Assembly (NCBI GenBank): GCA_964369425.1
Contig: CAYJGW010000036.1
Coordinates: 1 to 26,593, forward strand
Length of the DNA stretch: 26,593 nt
Reading direction: 5' to 3'
DNA from: CAUPWF01 sp964369425
GTDB taxonomy: Bacteria > Bacillota > Clostridia > Lachnospirales > Lachnospiraceae
The notes under the pieces are model-generated. The model worked only from the letters and a program-made list of their open reading frames with translations, was not told where the DNA came from and did not search any database. Of this stretch, positions 9,284 through 17,179 are shown piece after piece; position 1 is the stretch's first letter; each line of letters starts with the position of its first letter. Made by a program: the position numbers and the translations under genes.

Positions 9284-10783
9284 TTAAAACAAAGGAAGTA
9301 AGCATTCATATGCTTTATCAAATACCTCTTTGTTTTTATTATAAGTTTCTGTAAATTCTTTTGTCGGAATAATAGATTCTTCTACTTCTACAAATCGCTT
9401 AATTTCCTTAAAATCTTCAAACACGCCAATTCCAACTCCTGCAATTACAGCAGCGGCAATGGATGTTGCCGTTTCCACTTTATCTAGTTTATGTAATGTC
9501 ACCTCTAGTACTTCTGAAAGGATTTCCACAAATTCTCTTCCTTTTGCTCCACCTCCACTTAATACCAAATCATTCACTTCTAAATATTCTCTATAGGAAC
9601 GTAAGATTAGTTCCATGTTCATAGCCACACCTTCTAATACTGCTCTTAAATAATGCCCTTTCGTATGTTCCATCTTAATTCCAAAAAAAGATCCCGAAGT
9701 ATTTGAATTCCATCTAGGGCTTCGCTCTCCAAGCATATATGGTAAAAATACTAGTCCATTGGCTCCTGGTTTTGTCTCTTTCACCAATTGATTCATCAAA
9801 TCAAAGGGAGAACCCCCCAACTCTTTTGCCTCCTTAATCTGACCATCACACAAAGCATCTTTGATGTAGTTGTAAGAACTTCCTGCTGCCTGCATTGTTG
9901 CACAAGGCATATATTTCCCTGGAATAACATGAGCAAAGCAAAAGATAACTTTCTTTTCATCTAAGAATACATCCTTTGTAGTTCCGCCTATCCAAGCAGA
10001 TGTCCCCAATGTCATGAATAATTTCCCCTCTTCAATGCATGCGGCTCCTAATGCAGAACATGGACCATCGCCTCCTCCACATACAATTGCCGTTGTTTCA
10101 CTTAACCCTAATTCTTCTGCCATCTCCTTCTTTAAACTTCCAATGACATCTGTTGATGCATGTAATTCTGGCATTTTTTCACGATCTATCTCTGCTGCTT
10201 CCAAAATTTCTTTTGACCACCTTAATTCTTTCAAATCTAGGGCATTGGTTCCAGATGCTTCTGAATAGTCTGTAACAAACTCTCCTGTTAACCTCTGTAT
10301 GACATAATCTTTCGCCAATAACATCTTATGCGTTTTTTGGTATATCTCTGGTTCATTCTCCTTAATCCACATTAATTTTTCGATGCTATAGCTAGGGCTT
10401 ACTCTATGCCCTGTAATCTGATACATTCGTTCAAATCCAATTCGTTCCTCTAGTTGATCTGCTTGTTTTTGCGCTCGTAAATCTGCCCAAATCATAGCTC
10501 GTCTAAGGGGCTTTCCTTTTTTATCCACTACGACACAGGCTTGCATCTGCGAAGAAAATGACATTGCCAATACATCTTCTTTATCAATTCCTTCCATAAC
10601 TTTCTCCGTAGCAATCTTCACCGCCTCATACCATTCATCTGGATTTTGCTCTGCTTTATTCTCATCAAAAAAATCCACTTCATAACCCTGTGTATAGCTA
10701 CATACTAGCTCTCCTTCCACTGAAAATAGTGAAGCTTTATTTCCTGATGTTCCTAAATCATGTGCAATTAAATATTTAGTCAT
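9284..10783 (-). CDS. FGGY-family carbohydrate kinase (xylulokinase-like), kinase 1
   Basis: This 499-residue cytoplasmic kinase phosphorylates a sugar or polyol with ATP. The N-terminal phosphate loop is HDLGTSGNK (8-16), the sugar-domain stretch is MIWADLRAQ, FGGY signature 1 is around SPSYSIEKLMWIKEN (129-143), the catalytic-base candidate is D239 in CGGGDG, signature 2 is GSFFGIKM, and the ATP-site loop is SGGGAKG. It differs from canonical xylulokinases in the substrate region (SFSSQMQACVVV in place of GQMHG), so the substrate may not be xylulose. It is first in the kinase-regulator-sensor operon and is read from a promoter in the divergent region shared with the DeoR gene. The extracellular sensor may control its supply together with the importer. 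Confidence 0.9.
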   Translation of the reverse strand: MTKYLIAHDLGTSGNKASLFSVEGELVCSYTQGYEVDFFDENKAEQNPDEWYEAVKIATEKVMEGIDKEDVLAMSFSSQMQACVVVDKKGKPLRRAMIWADLRAQKQADQLEERIGFERMYQITGHRVSPSYSIEKLMWIKENEPEIYQKTHKMLLAKDYVIQRLTGEFVTDYSEASGTNALDLKELRWSKEILEAAEIDREKMPELHASTDVIGSLKKEMAEELGLSETTAIVCGGGDGPCSALGAACIEEGKLFMTLGTSAWIGGTTKDVFLDEKKVIFCFAHVIPGKYMPCATMQAAGSSYNYIKDALCDGQIKEAKELGGSPFDLMNQLVKETKPGANGLVFLPYMLGERSPRWNSNTSGSFFGIKMEHTKGHYLRAVLEGVAMNMELILRSYREYLEVNDLVLSGGGAKGREFVEILSEVLEVTLHKLDKVETATSIAAAVIAGVGIGVFEDFKEIKRFVEVEESIIPTKEFTETYNKNKEVFDKAYECLLPLF

Positions 10784-10812
10784 GTGATTTCTCCTCGTTT
10801 TTTATATTGTCT

Positions 10813-10841
10813 ATCATACCATATCTTAAGGAAAAAGTAAA
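10813..10841 (-). promoter_or_regulatory. predicted promoter for kinase 1 / three-component operon
   Basis: On the minus strand a -35-like TTTACT (10836-10841) and a -10 TATGAT (10813-10818) are 17 bases apart, about 30 bases before the ATG at 10783. A perfect TTTCGTACGAAA palindrome and related half-sites lie 10-30 bases upstream of the -35, on the side shared with the repressor gene. Confidence 0.55.
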
Positions 10842-10851
10842 TTTTATTCCC

Positions 10852-10902
10852 ACGAAAACTTTCGTACGAAACTTTTTATGTTGACAAAAGAAACTTTTTA
10901 TG
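10852..10902. promoter_or_regulatory. candidate DeoR-family operator array
   Basis: Three ACGAAA half-sites occur in 20 bases: ACGAAA (10852-10857), its complement TTTCGT (10860-10865) and ACGAAA again (10866-10871). This includes a perfect 12-bp palindrome at 10860-10871. A 13-base direct repeat, GAAACTTTTTATG, recurs at 10868-10880 and 10890-10902, exactly 22 bases (two helical turns) apart, flanking the -35 of the DeoR promoter. The placement between two divergent promoters fits autorepression plus control of the kinase operon. The binding protein is inferred from position only. Confidence 0.5.
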
Positions 10903-10909
10903 ATACTCT
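10881..10909 (+). promoter_or_regulatory. predicted promoter for the DeoR regulator and transaldolase genes
   Basis: A perfect -35 TTGACA (10881-10886) is followed after 17 bases by TACTCT (10904-10909), which is preceded by TG at the extended -10 position. The ATG of the regulator is about 30 bases further on. One copy of the GAAACTTTTTATG repeat lies inside the spacer. Confidence 0.6.
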
Positions 10910-10940
10910 GCATTTAGCAAAAGAGCATTGGAGGTATCTT

Positions 10941-11690
10941 ATGAATGAGCGTCGAACCAAATTAGTTGAATATGTTAGCATCCATGGACGCACTGAAGTT
11001 GAAACTTTAGCCAATCACTTTCAAACTTCCAAAGTTACAATTCGAAAGGATTTAGAATACCTTTCTACCAAAGGTATTCTTAAACGGGAACGCGGATACG
11101 CCATCCTTAACACGCCAAATGATATCAATTACAACTTAGCATTTCACTATGAGACAAAGCTAAAAATCGCCAGACAGGCTGCTCAATACGTGAACGACGG
11201 TGAAACGGTAATGGTTGAATCTGGCTCTACTTGCGCTATTTTTGCTGAAGAGTTAGTAAAAACAAAGAAAAATGTAACCCTCATTACAAATTCTATGCAC
11301 ATTGCTAACTTCATCAAAGAGTACCCTAATGTAAATATCGTTCTACTAGGTGGTACACTGCAATCCAATAGTCAGGCTCTTGTGGGTCCCCTCACCATTC
11401 AATCTGCAAAAGCCTTTCATGTAGATAAAATCTTTGTAGGTACTGACGGTTATTCTCGCACACTAGGATTTACTGGTGATGATATCACTCGTTCTGATAC
11501 GCTGAACAATATGATTTTATCTGCTGATAAAGTTTTTGTCCTGACCGAATCACAAAAGTTTGACTCTATCGGTTCTGTTTCTTTTTTATCTCTAGATAAA
11601 GTCTATGAGGTAATTACAGATGATAAGATCTGTAAAAATGAAGCCCTTTTTTTAGAAACTCAAAATATTATTGTTACGCTCGTACCGTAA
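10941..11690 (+). CDS. DeoR/GlpR-family transcriptional regulator of sugar metabolism
   Basis: This 249-residue cytoplasmic repressor has an N-terminal DeoR winged helix (about 1-57; ERRTKLVEYVSIHGRTEVETLA, then recognition helix TSKVTIRKDLEYL) and a C-terminal sugar-phosphate-sensing ISOCOT-like domain with the family's TNS, LLGG and FVGTDG segments. The frame stays open 21 codons further upstream, but GGAGG 6 bases before ATG 10941 and family N-termini set the start there. It precedes the FSA-type transaldolase by 15 bases and is divergent from the kinase 1 operon. DeoR proteins usually release DNA on binding a phosphorylated sugar intermediate; a product of one of the FGGY kinases is a natural candidate (inference). 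Confidence 0.93.
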   Translation: MNERRTKLVEYVSIHGRTEVETLANHFQTSKVTIRKDLEYLSTKGILKRERGYAILNTPNDINYNLAFHYETKLKIARQAAQYVNDGETVMVESGSTCAIFAEELVKTKKNVTLITNSMHIANFIKEYPNVNIVLLGGTLQSNSQALVGPLTIQSAKAFHVDKIFVGTDGYSRTLGFTGDDITRSDTLNNMILSADKVFVLTESQKFDSIGSVSFLSLDKVYEVITDDKICKNEALFLETQNIIVTLVP

Positions 11691-11705
11691 CCAAAGGAGG
11701 ATTAT

Positions 11706-12383
11706 ATGATTTATTTATTAGACACCGCTAATTTAGATGCCATCAAAAAATACAATGAAATATTTCAAATTGCAGGAGTTACTTCTAACCCCTCTATTGT
11801 AAAGAAAGAAGGTTCTATTAATTTCTTCGACCACATGAAAACCATTCGCTCCATTATCGGACCAGATAAAACATTGCATGTTCAAGTGACTGCAACTGAC
11901 TACGAAGGCATGCTATTAGATGCTGCTGCAATAGTGAAAAATATTGATTCCAATGTATATATCAAAGTTCCTGTTACAATTCCTGGAATCCAGGCGATTA
12001 AGCAACTAAAAAGAGATGGTTACAACGTCACTGCAACTGCAATCTACAGCAAACAACAAGGATTCCTTGCAATGGAAGCTGGTGCTGACTATATCGCTCC
12101 ATATTTTAACCGTATGGAAAACATGGGAATTGATTCTGAAGATGTTATCTCCGCATTTGCACAAATGATTCATAATTATGGGTATGATACAAAGGTTCTT
12201 GCTGCTAGTTTTAAAAATGCTGGTCAGGTAGATAAGTCTTTCCTAGCTGGAGCAGAAAGTGCAACAATGGATCCTTCCATTTTGGTTGATGCTCTCAGTC
12301 AGGCTGCCATCCTAAAAGCTGTTGATGATTTCGATGCAGATTGGCAATCTATCTTTGGTGATAAAAAAATATACGAACTTTAA
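11706..12383 (+). CDS. fructose-6-phosphate aldolase / transaldolase-like protein (FSA/TalC type)
   Basis: This 225-residue class I aldolase belongs to the small transaldolase (FSA/MipB/TalC) group. Schiff-base Lys87 lies in VYIKVPVT, the N-terminus is LLDTANLDAIKKY, and the substrate segment is GVTSNPSI. Two residues point to true FSA chemistry: Gln60 (HVQVT, where transaldolase B has Glu) and Tyr133 (APYFNR, the position of E. coli FSA Tyr131, Phe in transaldolase). FSA cleaves or forms C-C bonds between dihydroxyacetone or hydroxyacetone and an aldehyde such as glyceraldehyde 3-phosphate. AAAGGAGG precedes the ATG. It follows the DeoR gene and is convergent with the glycyl radical enzyme. 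In E. coli both FSA genes also sit near a glycyl radical enzyme and its activase, which supports a shared pathway. Confidence 0.9.
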   Translation: MIYLLDTANLDAIKKYNEIFQIAGVTSNPSIVKKEGSINFFDHMKTIRSIIGPDKTLHVQVTATDYEGMLLDAAAIVKNIDSNVYIKVPVTIPGIQAIKQLKRDGYNVTATAIYSKQQGFLAMEAGADYIAPYFNRMENMGIDSEDVISAFAQMIHNYGYDTKVLAASFKNAGQVDKSFLAGAESATMDPSILVDALSQAAILKAVDDFDADWQSIFGDKKIYEL

Positions 12384-12395
12384 TTTCTATACGAA

Positions 12396-12430
12396 TGTGA
12401 GTGAATCGATAATCTGATTCACTCATACTT
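12396..12430 (+). terminator. terminator after the transaldolase gene
   Basis: A perfect 10-bp stem (TGAGTGAATC/GATTCACTCA; 12398-12407 with 12416-12425), extendable by a wobble and one more pair, has an 8-base loop. It is followed by ACTTTTTAT on the plus strand. It lies between convergent genes; the minus-strand side lacks a U-tract, so termination of the radical-enzyme operon here is less certain. Confidence 0.75.
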
Positions 12431-12431
12431 T

Positions 12432-14807
12432 TTATAATGTTGTTGATTCTAAATCTAATCTCATAATAATATCTTGCTGGATTGCTGGCGATAAATCTAA
12501 GAAATTTACAAATGTACCATGGATTCTCATAATATACACCCCACTTGGTGCATATTTCTTTGGATTTGCTAGCACTTTCTTTAATGTCTCAGGTGTGGTC
12601 ACATTCACATACAGATAATATGGTGCAATCTTATGATTGGCTTTGTTAAAGAAAAGTGGTTTCATAATCTTATCTCGATACTCTATCCCCTTTTCCTCAA
12701 ATGTTGCTCCTGTAAAATACTTAGGGTCAATTCCTAAGTGGGATGCATATCCACCTGTCATCTTTTCGTATGGCAGCTTCATATGCGATAAAATTCTAAA
12801 TCCTAATCCTTGATTTGCCTCTCCAAATAGTGGGTCAATGCCATAACCAAGTTGTTCTCTCGCTTTTCTTCCATCTGGCGTTGCACCAACCCAATATCCA
12901 TATAGTAAATGAGTGGACGGCGATGCCCAGTCAGCACGAAATGGATTGCCTAAGCTATTTTTCTTACTTCTGATAAGTGTACTCACTCTATCTGCTATCT
13001 CAACCGCTTCGTTATCTACTCCTTTTATATTGTTTCCAAATTTTGGATAAGACAATAATTCTTGTTGAATTTCTTCCATTTCTTCAAAGTTGTTTTGCAG
13101 TGCTGTTATCAACTTTTCTGCTCCATCTGGATGGTTTTTCAACCACTCATCGATTGCAACAAAAGAATCTGCAACCACTGAAAGTCCATGAATCAAACAT
13201 CCACTTCCATTATATTTTGTTCCTTGATTTTTCACATCTCTCGTATCGATTCCAGTCTCGATTCCTCCCATAATAGTTGATAGAAACGGAACTTGAAGGT
13301 TTGATACTGCTACAATCGCTTGATTTGCTGCCTCCACCATCTGATCTACATAACTTTCTAAATTTTCATAGAAAATTGTTCGGATGTTTTGTAACACTTC
13401 TGTCTTAGATGGATATTTCGCCTCTACTCCTAATCGCTCTCCTGTAATCATCGATATCCCATCATTTATGGATAACTCTAATATTTTTCCAAGATTCAAC
13501 CAACTATTTGTGGTATTTCCGTTGTCCTTCCCCATAATTAACGGTTCCTGACACCCCGCAATTGAATAGTCTTCTAAGTCTTCTCTGTCGATTTCCCCTT
13601 CTTTTTCAAGCATCTCAAACACTGCATCATCATTAAACAATGAAGGGGTCAACATACCAGGTGTGAAGAAGAATTTCCCTAGCTCTTCATATAGTTCTTG
13701 TGGAGTATGCTCGTGTAGTTTCACAGAAAGAATCGGTTGTGGTAGATTCATTTCAAAATAAGCATCTAGTAAAGCGTATGTAGTCGGATTCGTCAAATCT
13801 TCACCTTTACTAGATTTTCCTCCAACCATCAGATTTTGTGAAATCGCCCAACTTCTATCGGCTACATTAAAAAATACCAATAAATGGGCAAACATCCCTT
13901 TTGCCATCTCTCTAGAGGTATCCTCTTTTGCTCGATATGGCTCAAAGATGCGATCTGCATTTCCTACAGAAAAAGCAAATGGATTTGGAACTTGTTCCAC
14001 ACACATCACTTGCCAAATCAGTATAAAGGATTGCACTGCCTCATATAGATTTTTGGCTCCTTGATTTGGTACCTTCCTCAATGTCTCTTCCATGAGTCGA
14101 TAACGATTCTTTTCTTCTCCTGTAGCTGTTTCTTGCTTTTCTTTCGCTAGATTGGCATATCTCGTTGCAAGCACTACAACTGCATCTAAAGCAAGTTTCA
14201 TTGCTCTGTAATAGTCTTTCTTTTCTCGATTATTCTCTGATTGCAATTTTTCTGTAATTTCTTTTTTTGCCCCTATTACACCATGAGCCAAAAGTTCACG
14301 CACATCTGGGATTAAATGACCTGTTACCTGCTCTATAAAGAACACCACTTCCTCTGCTTGCTTTCCTGCAATCTCATAAGCTTTATTCAAGTCTGCTACA
14401 TAATTTGATTTTCCATGAAATGCTTTCACCGTCTCAATTCGCTCTTTTGTAATCTCTTCATTTGGCTCAATATCTCCAAATACTGCTAGTGGATCACAGT
14501 ATCCTGCAAATGTCTCTACTTGAAATGTTGGATTGATTAATGCATAGGATCTTGCAAAGGCATCGTTTTGTGTTCCTGCAAATAAATGGTAATCACCGAT
14601 TTCCAAAGGTAATTCCTCTGCCATTGCTACTAATGTTTTCGCTGTGCGAATACATTCCGCCTCCGCTTTCCACGACTCACCGTAATTCATCTGAATCTCT
14701 TTTGCTAAAAACCACCCTTTTAAATAGTCACAAGAACGCTCTTCTTTAAATCTTTGCTTCGCTAATTCTGTAACGCTTTGTACACTACAAACCTCTTCTA
14801 ATCTCAT
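12432..14807 (-). CDS. glycyl radical enzyme, PFL/dehydratase-like, atypical glycyl loop
   Basis: This 791-residue oxygen-sensitive enzyme has a PFL-like barrel (about 10-640) and a C-terminal glycyl radical domain (about 655-785). The thiyl-radical site is C419 in SIAGCQEP; the Cys-x-Glu arrangement (E421) is that of C-O-lyase/dehydratase GREs, not pyruvate formate-lyase, which has adjacent cysteines. The radical Gly is placed at G764 by alignment of spacing (PKKYA...MRIHGTFVNFLDLSP), but the usual RVxGY is R-I-H-G-T here: Thr replaces Tyr and His precedes the Gly. AAGGAG precedes the ATG. It lies 18 bases after its activase and downstream of a xylulokinase-like gene. It probably eliminates or opens a C-O bond in a phosphorylated polyol or anhydro-sugar; the substrate is unknown. 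Confidence 0.88.
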   Translation of the reverse strand: MRLEEVCSVQSVTELAKQRFKEERSCDYLKGWFLAKEIQMNYGESWKAEAECIRTAKTLVAMAEELPLEIGDYHLFAGTQNDAFARSYALINPTFQVETFAGYCDPLAVFGDIEPNEEITKERIETVKAFHGKSNYVADLNKAYEIAGKQAEEVVFFIEQVTGHLIPDVRELLAHGVIGAKKEITEKLQSENNREKKDYYRAMKLALDAVVVLATRYANLAKEKQETATGEEKNRYRLMEETLRKVPNQGAKNLYEAVQSFILIWQVMCVEQVPNPFAFSVGNADRIFEPYRAKEDTSREMAKGMFAHLLVFFNVADRSWAISQNLMVGGKSSKGEDLTNPTTYALLDAYFEMNLPQPILSVKLHEHTPQELYEELGKFFFTPGMLTPSLFNDDAVFEMLEKEGEIDREDLEDYSIAGCQEPLIMGKDNGNTTNSWLNLGKILELSINDGISMITGERLGVEAKYPSKTEVLQNIRTIFYENLESYVDQMVEAANQAIVAVSNLQVPFLSTIMGGIETGIDTRDVKNQGTKYNGSGCLIHGLSVVADSFVAIDEWLKNHPDGAEKLITALQNNFEEMEEIQQELLSYPKFGNNIKGVDNEAVEIADRVSTLIRSKKNSLGNPFRADWASPSTHLLYGYWVGATPDGRKAREQLGYGIDPLFGEANQGLGFRILSHMKLPYEKMTGGYASHLGIDPKYFTGATFEEKGIEYRDKIMKPLFFNKANHKIAPYYLYVNVTTPETLKKVLANPKKYAPSGVYIMRIHGTFVNFLDLSPAIQQDIIMRLDLESTTL

Positions 14808-14825
14808 GTTTCTTACTCCTTACTT

Positions 14826-15587
14826 TTATGTCCCTAAATAATTTACACCTAGCTCTATCAAGGATTCTTTCAATGTTCGAGGGATATCCTTATCTACATA
14901 TGCCTTCTCATCCATTTGATACTCAAATCCGCATTTTTCCCATTTCACTTTCCCATACTCATGATATGTAATCACCTCGAAAGAAACATTTTCTCCCTGT
15001 ATTTCCTTGGCAAAATCTACAAATTCTTCTAAATCTTTTCGGGAGTCATTGATTTTGCCTATCAACGGAATTCTAATATGCACTCGATATCCCTTCTTGC
15101 AGGTGTTTCTAATATTTTCCCTGATTTTTTTATTCGAAATCCCTGTATTTTCTCTGTGTTTACTATCATCGCATTGCTTGCAATCAATAATAAAATAGTC
15201 TACAATCTCCCATAATTCTTGGAATCTAGCATGACTCCCATTGGTTTCAATTGCTACATGAATCCCTAATTCCTTTGCTCCTTTTGCGGTCTCAAGCAAC
15301 TCGGAAAATTGCAGTGTTGCCTCTCCTCCTGAGAAAGTAACGCCACCACCATCATAAAACATCATCTTGCAGGATTCGATTTCTTCCATCAGCTCTTCCA
15401 CTGTACTTTCTTTGCAAGAAAATCGCTTACCTTTGCCTTCTCCCTCATCGATGGTGACCCCCTCTAGAGACATCCCCTCTGGATTTGCACACCAAGGACA
15501 ACTCATGTTGCATCCTTGTAAATGAAACACCAAACGATTTCCAGGTCCGTCTTGTGAGTAGTTAAATCCTCTTTGAAATATTTTCAT
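14826..15587 (-). CDS. glycyl-radical enzyme activating enzyme (radical SAM)
   Basis: This 253-residue radical-SAM protein should install the glycyl radical on the enzyme encoded next in the operon. The [4Fe-4S]/SAM motif is CNMSCPWC (C26, C30, C33). The preceding FNYSQDGPGNRLVFHLQG is the usual activase N-terminus, and the SAM-binding GGE motif is in VTFSGGEATLQ. It lacks the eight-cysteine ferredoxin insert found in many dehydratase activases, with only C58 in that region, so it resembles the PFL-activase architecture although its partner looks dehydratase-like. There are 20 bases from the kinase and 18 to the radical enzyme; AGAGGATA precedes the ATG. Assignment is firm from the motif plus context. 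Confidence 0.93.
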   Translation of the reverse strand: MKIFQRGFNYSQDGPGNRLVFHLQGCNMSCPWCANPEGMSLEGVTIDEGEGKGKRFSCKESTVEELMEEIESCKMMFYDGGGVTFSGGEATLQFSELLETAKGAKELGIHVAIETNGSHARFQELWEIVDYFIIDCKQCDDSKHRENTGISNKKIRENIRNTCKKGYRVHIRIPLIGKINDSRKDLEEFVDFAKEIQGENVSFEVITYHEYGKVKWEKCGFEYQMDEKAYVDKDIPRTLKESLIELGVNYLGT

Positions 15588-15607
15588 CTCTATATCCTCT
15601 TGTCCCT

Positions 15608-17086
15608 CTAAAAAAGTGACTCATTCTTTGTATACAACTGCTTAAATACCTGATAGGATTTTTCGTATTGTGCACTGGTTTCTGGATTTGGTTTGACCAC
15701 TGTTTCATTCCATTTCACAAGTTTCTCACAAGCTTCCTCATAATTTTTATATGTACCTGCTGCTATTGCTGCTGTAATCGCTGCACCCACACACCCTTGT
15801 TCGTTTTCTGAATTGGTGTAAATTTCACGCCCTAAAATATCCGCTTGCATCTGTAAGAACAGTTCACTTCTTGCACCACCACCTGATGCAATGACACGAT
15901 CGTAGTTCACTCCTAGCTCTTCCATAATTTCTAACGATTGCTTCAATGTATATACAATTCCTTCCATAGTAGCGCGTATCATATGAGCTTTCTCATGCTT
16001 TAATGACAGGCCAAAGAAGATTCCTCTTGCATTCGGATTATTATATGGCGTACGTTCTCCACTTAGATATGGCAAGAAAACCAAGCCCTCGCACCCTGGT
16101 TCCACTTGACGAGCTAGTGCGGTCATCTCGTCATAATCCGCCTCTTCCAATATCTGATTTTTAAGCCATTTTAGAGCAACCCCACCGCTTAGATGAGCTC
16201 CCATCAACAACCACAGATTTCGATCCACATGAGAAAATGTATTTGTTCGAAAGGCCGTATCCCAAGTAGCTTTATCAATGGCAGTAGAAACCTGTGCAGA
16301 CGTTCCAATATTCGTAGCTAGGATTCCCGGCTTTACGATTCCATTTCCCACTCCAACCATCAGGGTGTCTCCACCACCAAAGGCAATTTTAATTCCTGCT
16401 TTCAAACCGATTTCCTTTGCACAATCCTCACTTAACTCTCCTGCCACTTCAGAAGAAAACGATACTTTTGGGAAAACTTCTTTTGGAAATTGTAGCTCTT
16501 CAATAAAATCCCAAGCCCAATCGCCTTGCTTCAAATCAAAGATTGCACCACTTGACGCATCAGACACTTCTGTTCCTATCTTTCCACACATCCTATATCT
16601 GATATAATCTTTGGGCAGTAATACGTGACCTATTTGTCTAAATACCTCTGGCTCATTCTCTTTCATCCACATTAAAGAGGTTACCATAAATCCGGTACTA
16701 AGGGCATTTCCAATTTTTTCTTTATACCTCTGTTCTCCTATCACTTCATAGATATGCTTGATTTGCTCTTCGCTTCTTTGATCCGCCCAAATAATCGCAT
16801 TTCTTAGTAACTCTCCATTTTTACCTACTACTACTAATCCATGCATCTGTCCAGAATAACTAATTCCATCTACTTGTGTGCTTTCTTGTGGAAATTTCTC
16901 CACCAATTCTTTTAGCACTACCACTGTTTTTTCCCACAGTAACTCCATGTCTTGTTCAGCATACATGGTCTGCTCTTTTATAATGTCATACCCTCTGTAT
17001 GCAGTTCCAATTGTTGCCCCATCCACTCCCATAAGAAGTGCTTTCACACCCGATGTTCCAATATCAATCCCTATATAATGATTCAT
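15608..17086 (-). CDS. xylulokinase-like FGGY carbohydrate kinase, kinase 2
   Basis: This kinase of 492 residues phosphorylates a ketose or polyol with ATP. It is the closest of the three kinases to XylB: YIGIDIGTSGVK, SYSGQMHGLVVV, IIWADQRS, catalytic-base candidate D240 in FGGGDT, FLPYLSGERTPY, GIFFGLSLKH and ASGGGARS. In FGGY signature 1 the usual Lys is Ser (S137 in MVTSLMW). A TTG at 17101 could extend it by five codons but lacks a ribosome site; GGGAGAG precedes ATG 17086. It heads an operon with the radical activase and the glycyl radical enzyme, so it probably makes the phosphorylated substrate or handles a product of that enzyme (inference). D-xylulokinase function is possible but not shown. 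Confidence 0.9.
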   Translation of the reverse strand: MNHYIGIDIGTSGVKALLMGVDGATIGTAYRGYDIIKEQTMYAEQDMELLWEKTVVVLKELVEKFPQESTQVDGISYSGQMHGLVVVGKNGELLRNAIIWADQRSEEQIKHIYEVIGEQRYKEKIGNALSTGFMVTSLMWMKENEPEVFRQIGHVLLPKDYIRYRMCGKIGTEVSDASSGAIFDLKQGDWAWDFIEELQFPKEVFPKVSFSSEVAGELSEDCAKEIGLKAGIKIAFGGGDTLMVGVGNGIVKPGILATNIGTSAQVSTAIDKATWDTAFRTNTFSHVDRNLWLLMGAHLSGGVALKWLKNQILEEADYDEMTALARQVEPGCEGLVFLPYLSGERTPYNNPNARGIFFGLSLKHEKAHMIRATMEGIVYTLKQSLEIMEELGVNYDRVIASGGGARSELFLQMQADILGREIYTNSENEQGCVGAAITAAIAAGTYKNYEEACEKLVKWNETVVKPNPETSAQYEKSYQVFKQLYTKNESLF

Positions 17087-17128
17087 CCTACGCTCTCCCA
17101 ATGATATTTTTAATCTTCAACCTATTCC

Positions 17129-17159
17129 ATAATAGCAGAAGAAGATGAATCACTGTTAA
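17129..17159 (-). promoter_or_regulatory. possible promoter of the kinase 2 / radical-enzyme operon
   Basis: On the minus strand TTAACA (17154-17159) and TATTAT (17129-17134) are 19 bases apart. The spacing is longer than ideal, so this is tentative. The -35 candidate falls inside the palindrome at 17146-17179. Confidence 0.35.
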
Positions 17160-17179
17160 GACTCCTTAACTTCGATTCA
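17146..17179. promoter_or_regulatory. nested inverted repeat upstream of the radical-enzyme operon
   Basis: An inner perfect repeat GTTAAG-actc-CTTAAC (17155-17170) is enclosed by TGAATC (17146-17151) and GATTCA (17174-17179), with 3-base mismatched segments between. It overlaps a candidate -35 and could be an operator. It could also be a weak terminator of the upstream aldolase operon, but only a broken pyrimidine run (TCATCTTCTTCT) follows on the minus strand. Confidence 0.45.

Noticed and set aside
10878..10940. Upstream in-frame start for the DeoR regulator
   Set aside because: It overlaps the predicted promoter and operator repeats and lacks a ribosome site; GGAGG precedes ATG 10941.
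12432..14807. Pyruvate formate-lyase or choline trimethylamine-lyase as the identity of the radical enzyme
   Set aside because: The active site is a single Cys in GCQEP rather than the adjacent cysteines of PFL, and no microcompartment, aldehyde-processing or choline genes accompany it.
10941..17086. A sulfoquinovose transaldolase-type pathway
   Set aside because: No sulfoquinovosidase, sulfosugar isomerase or sulfonate exporter is present; the aldolase has FSA-type residues, and the kinases and GatYZ module do not fit.
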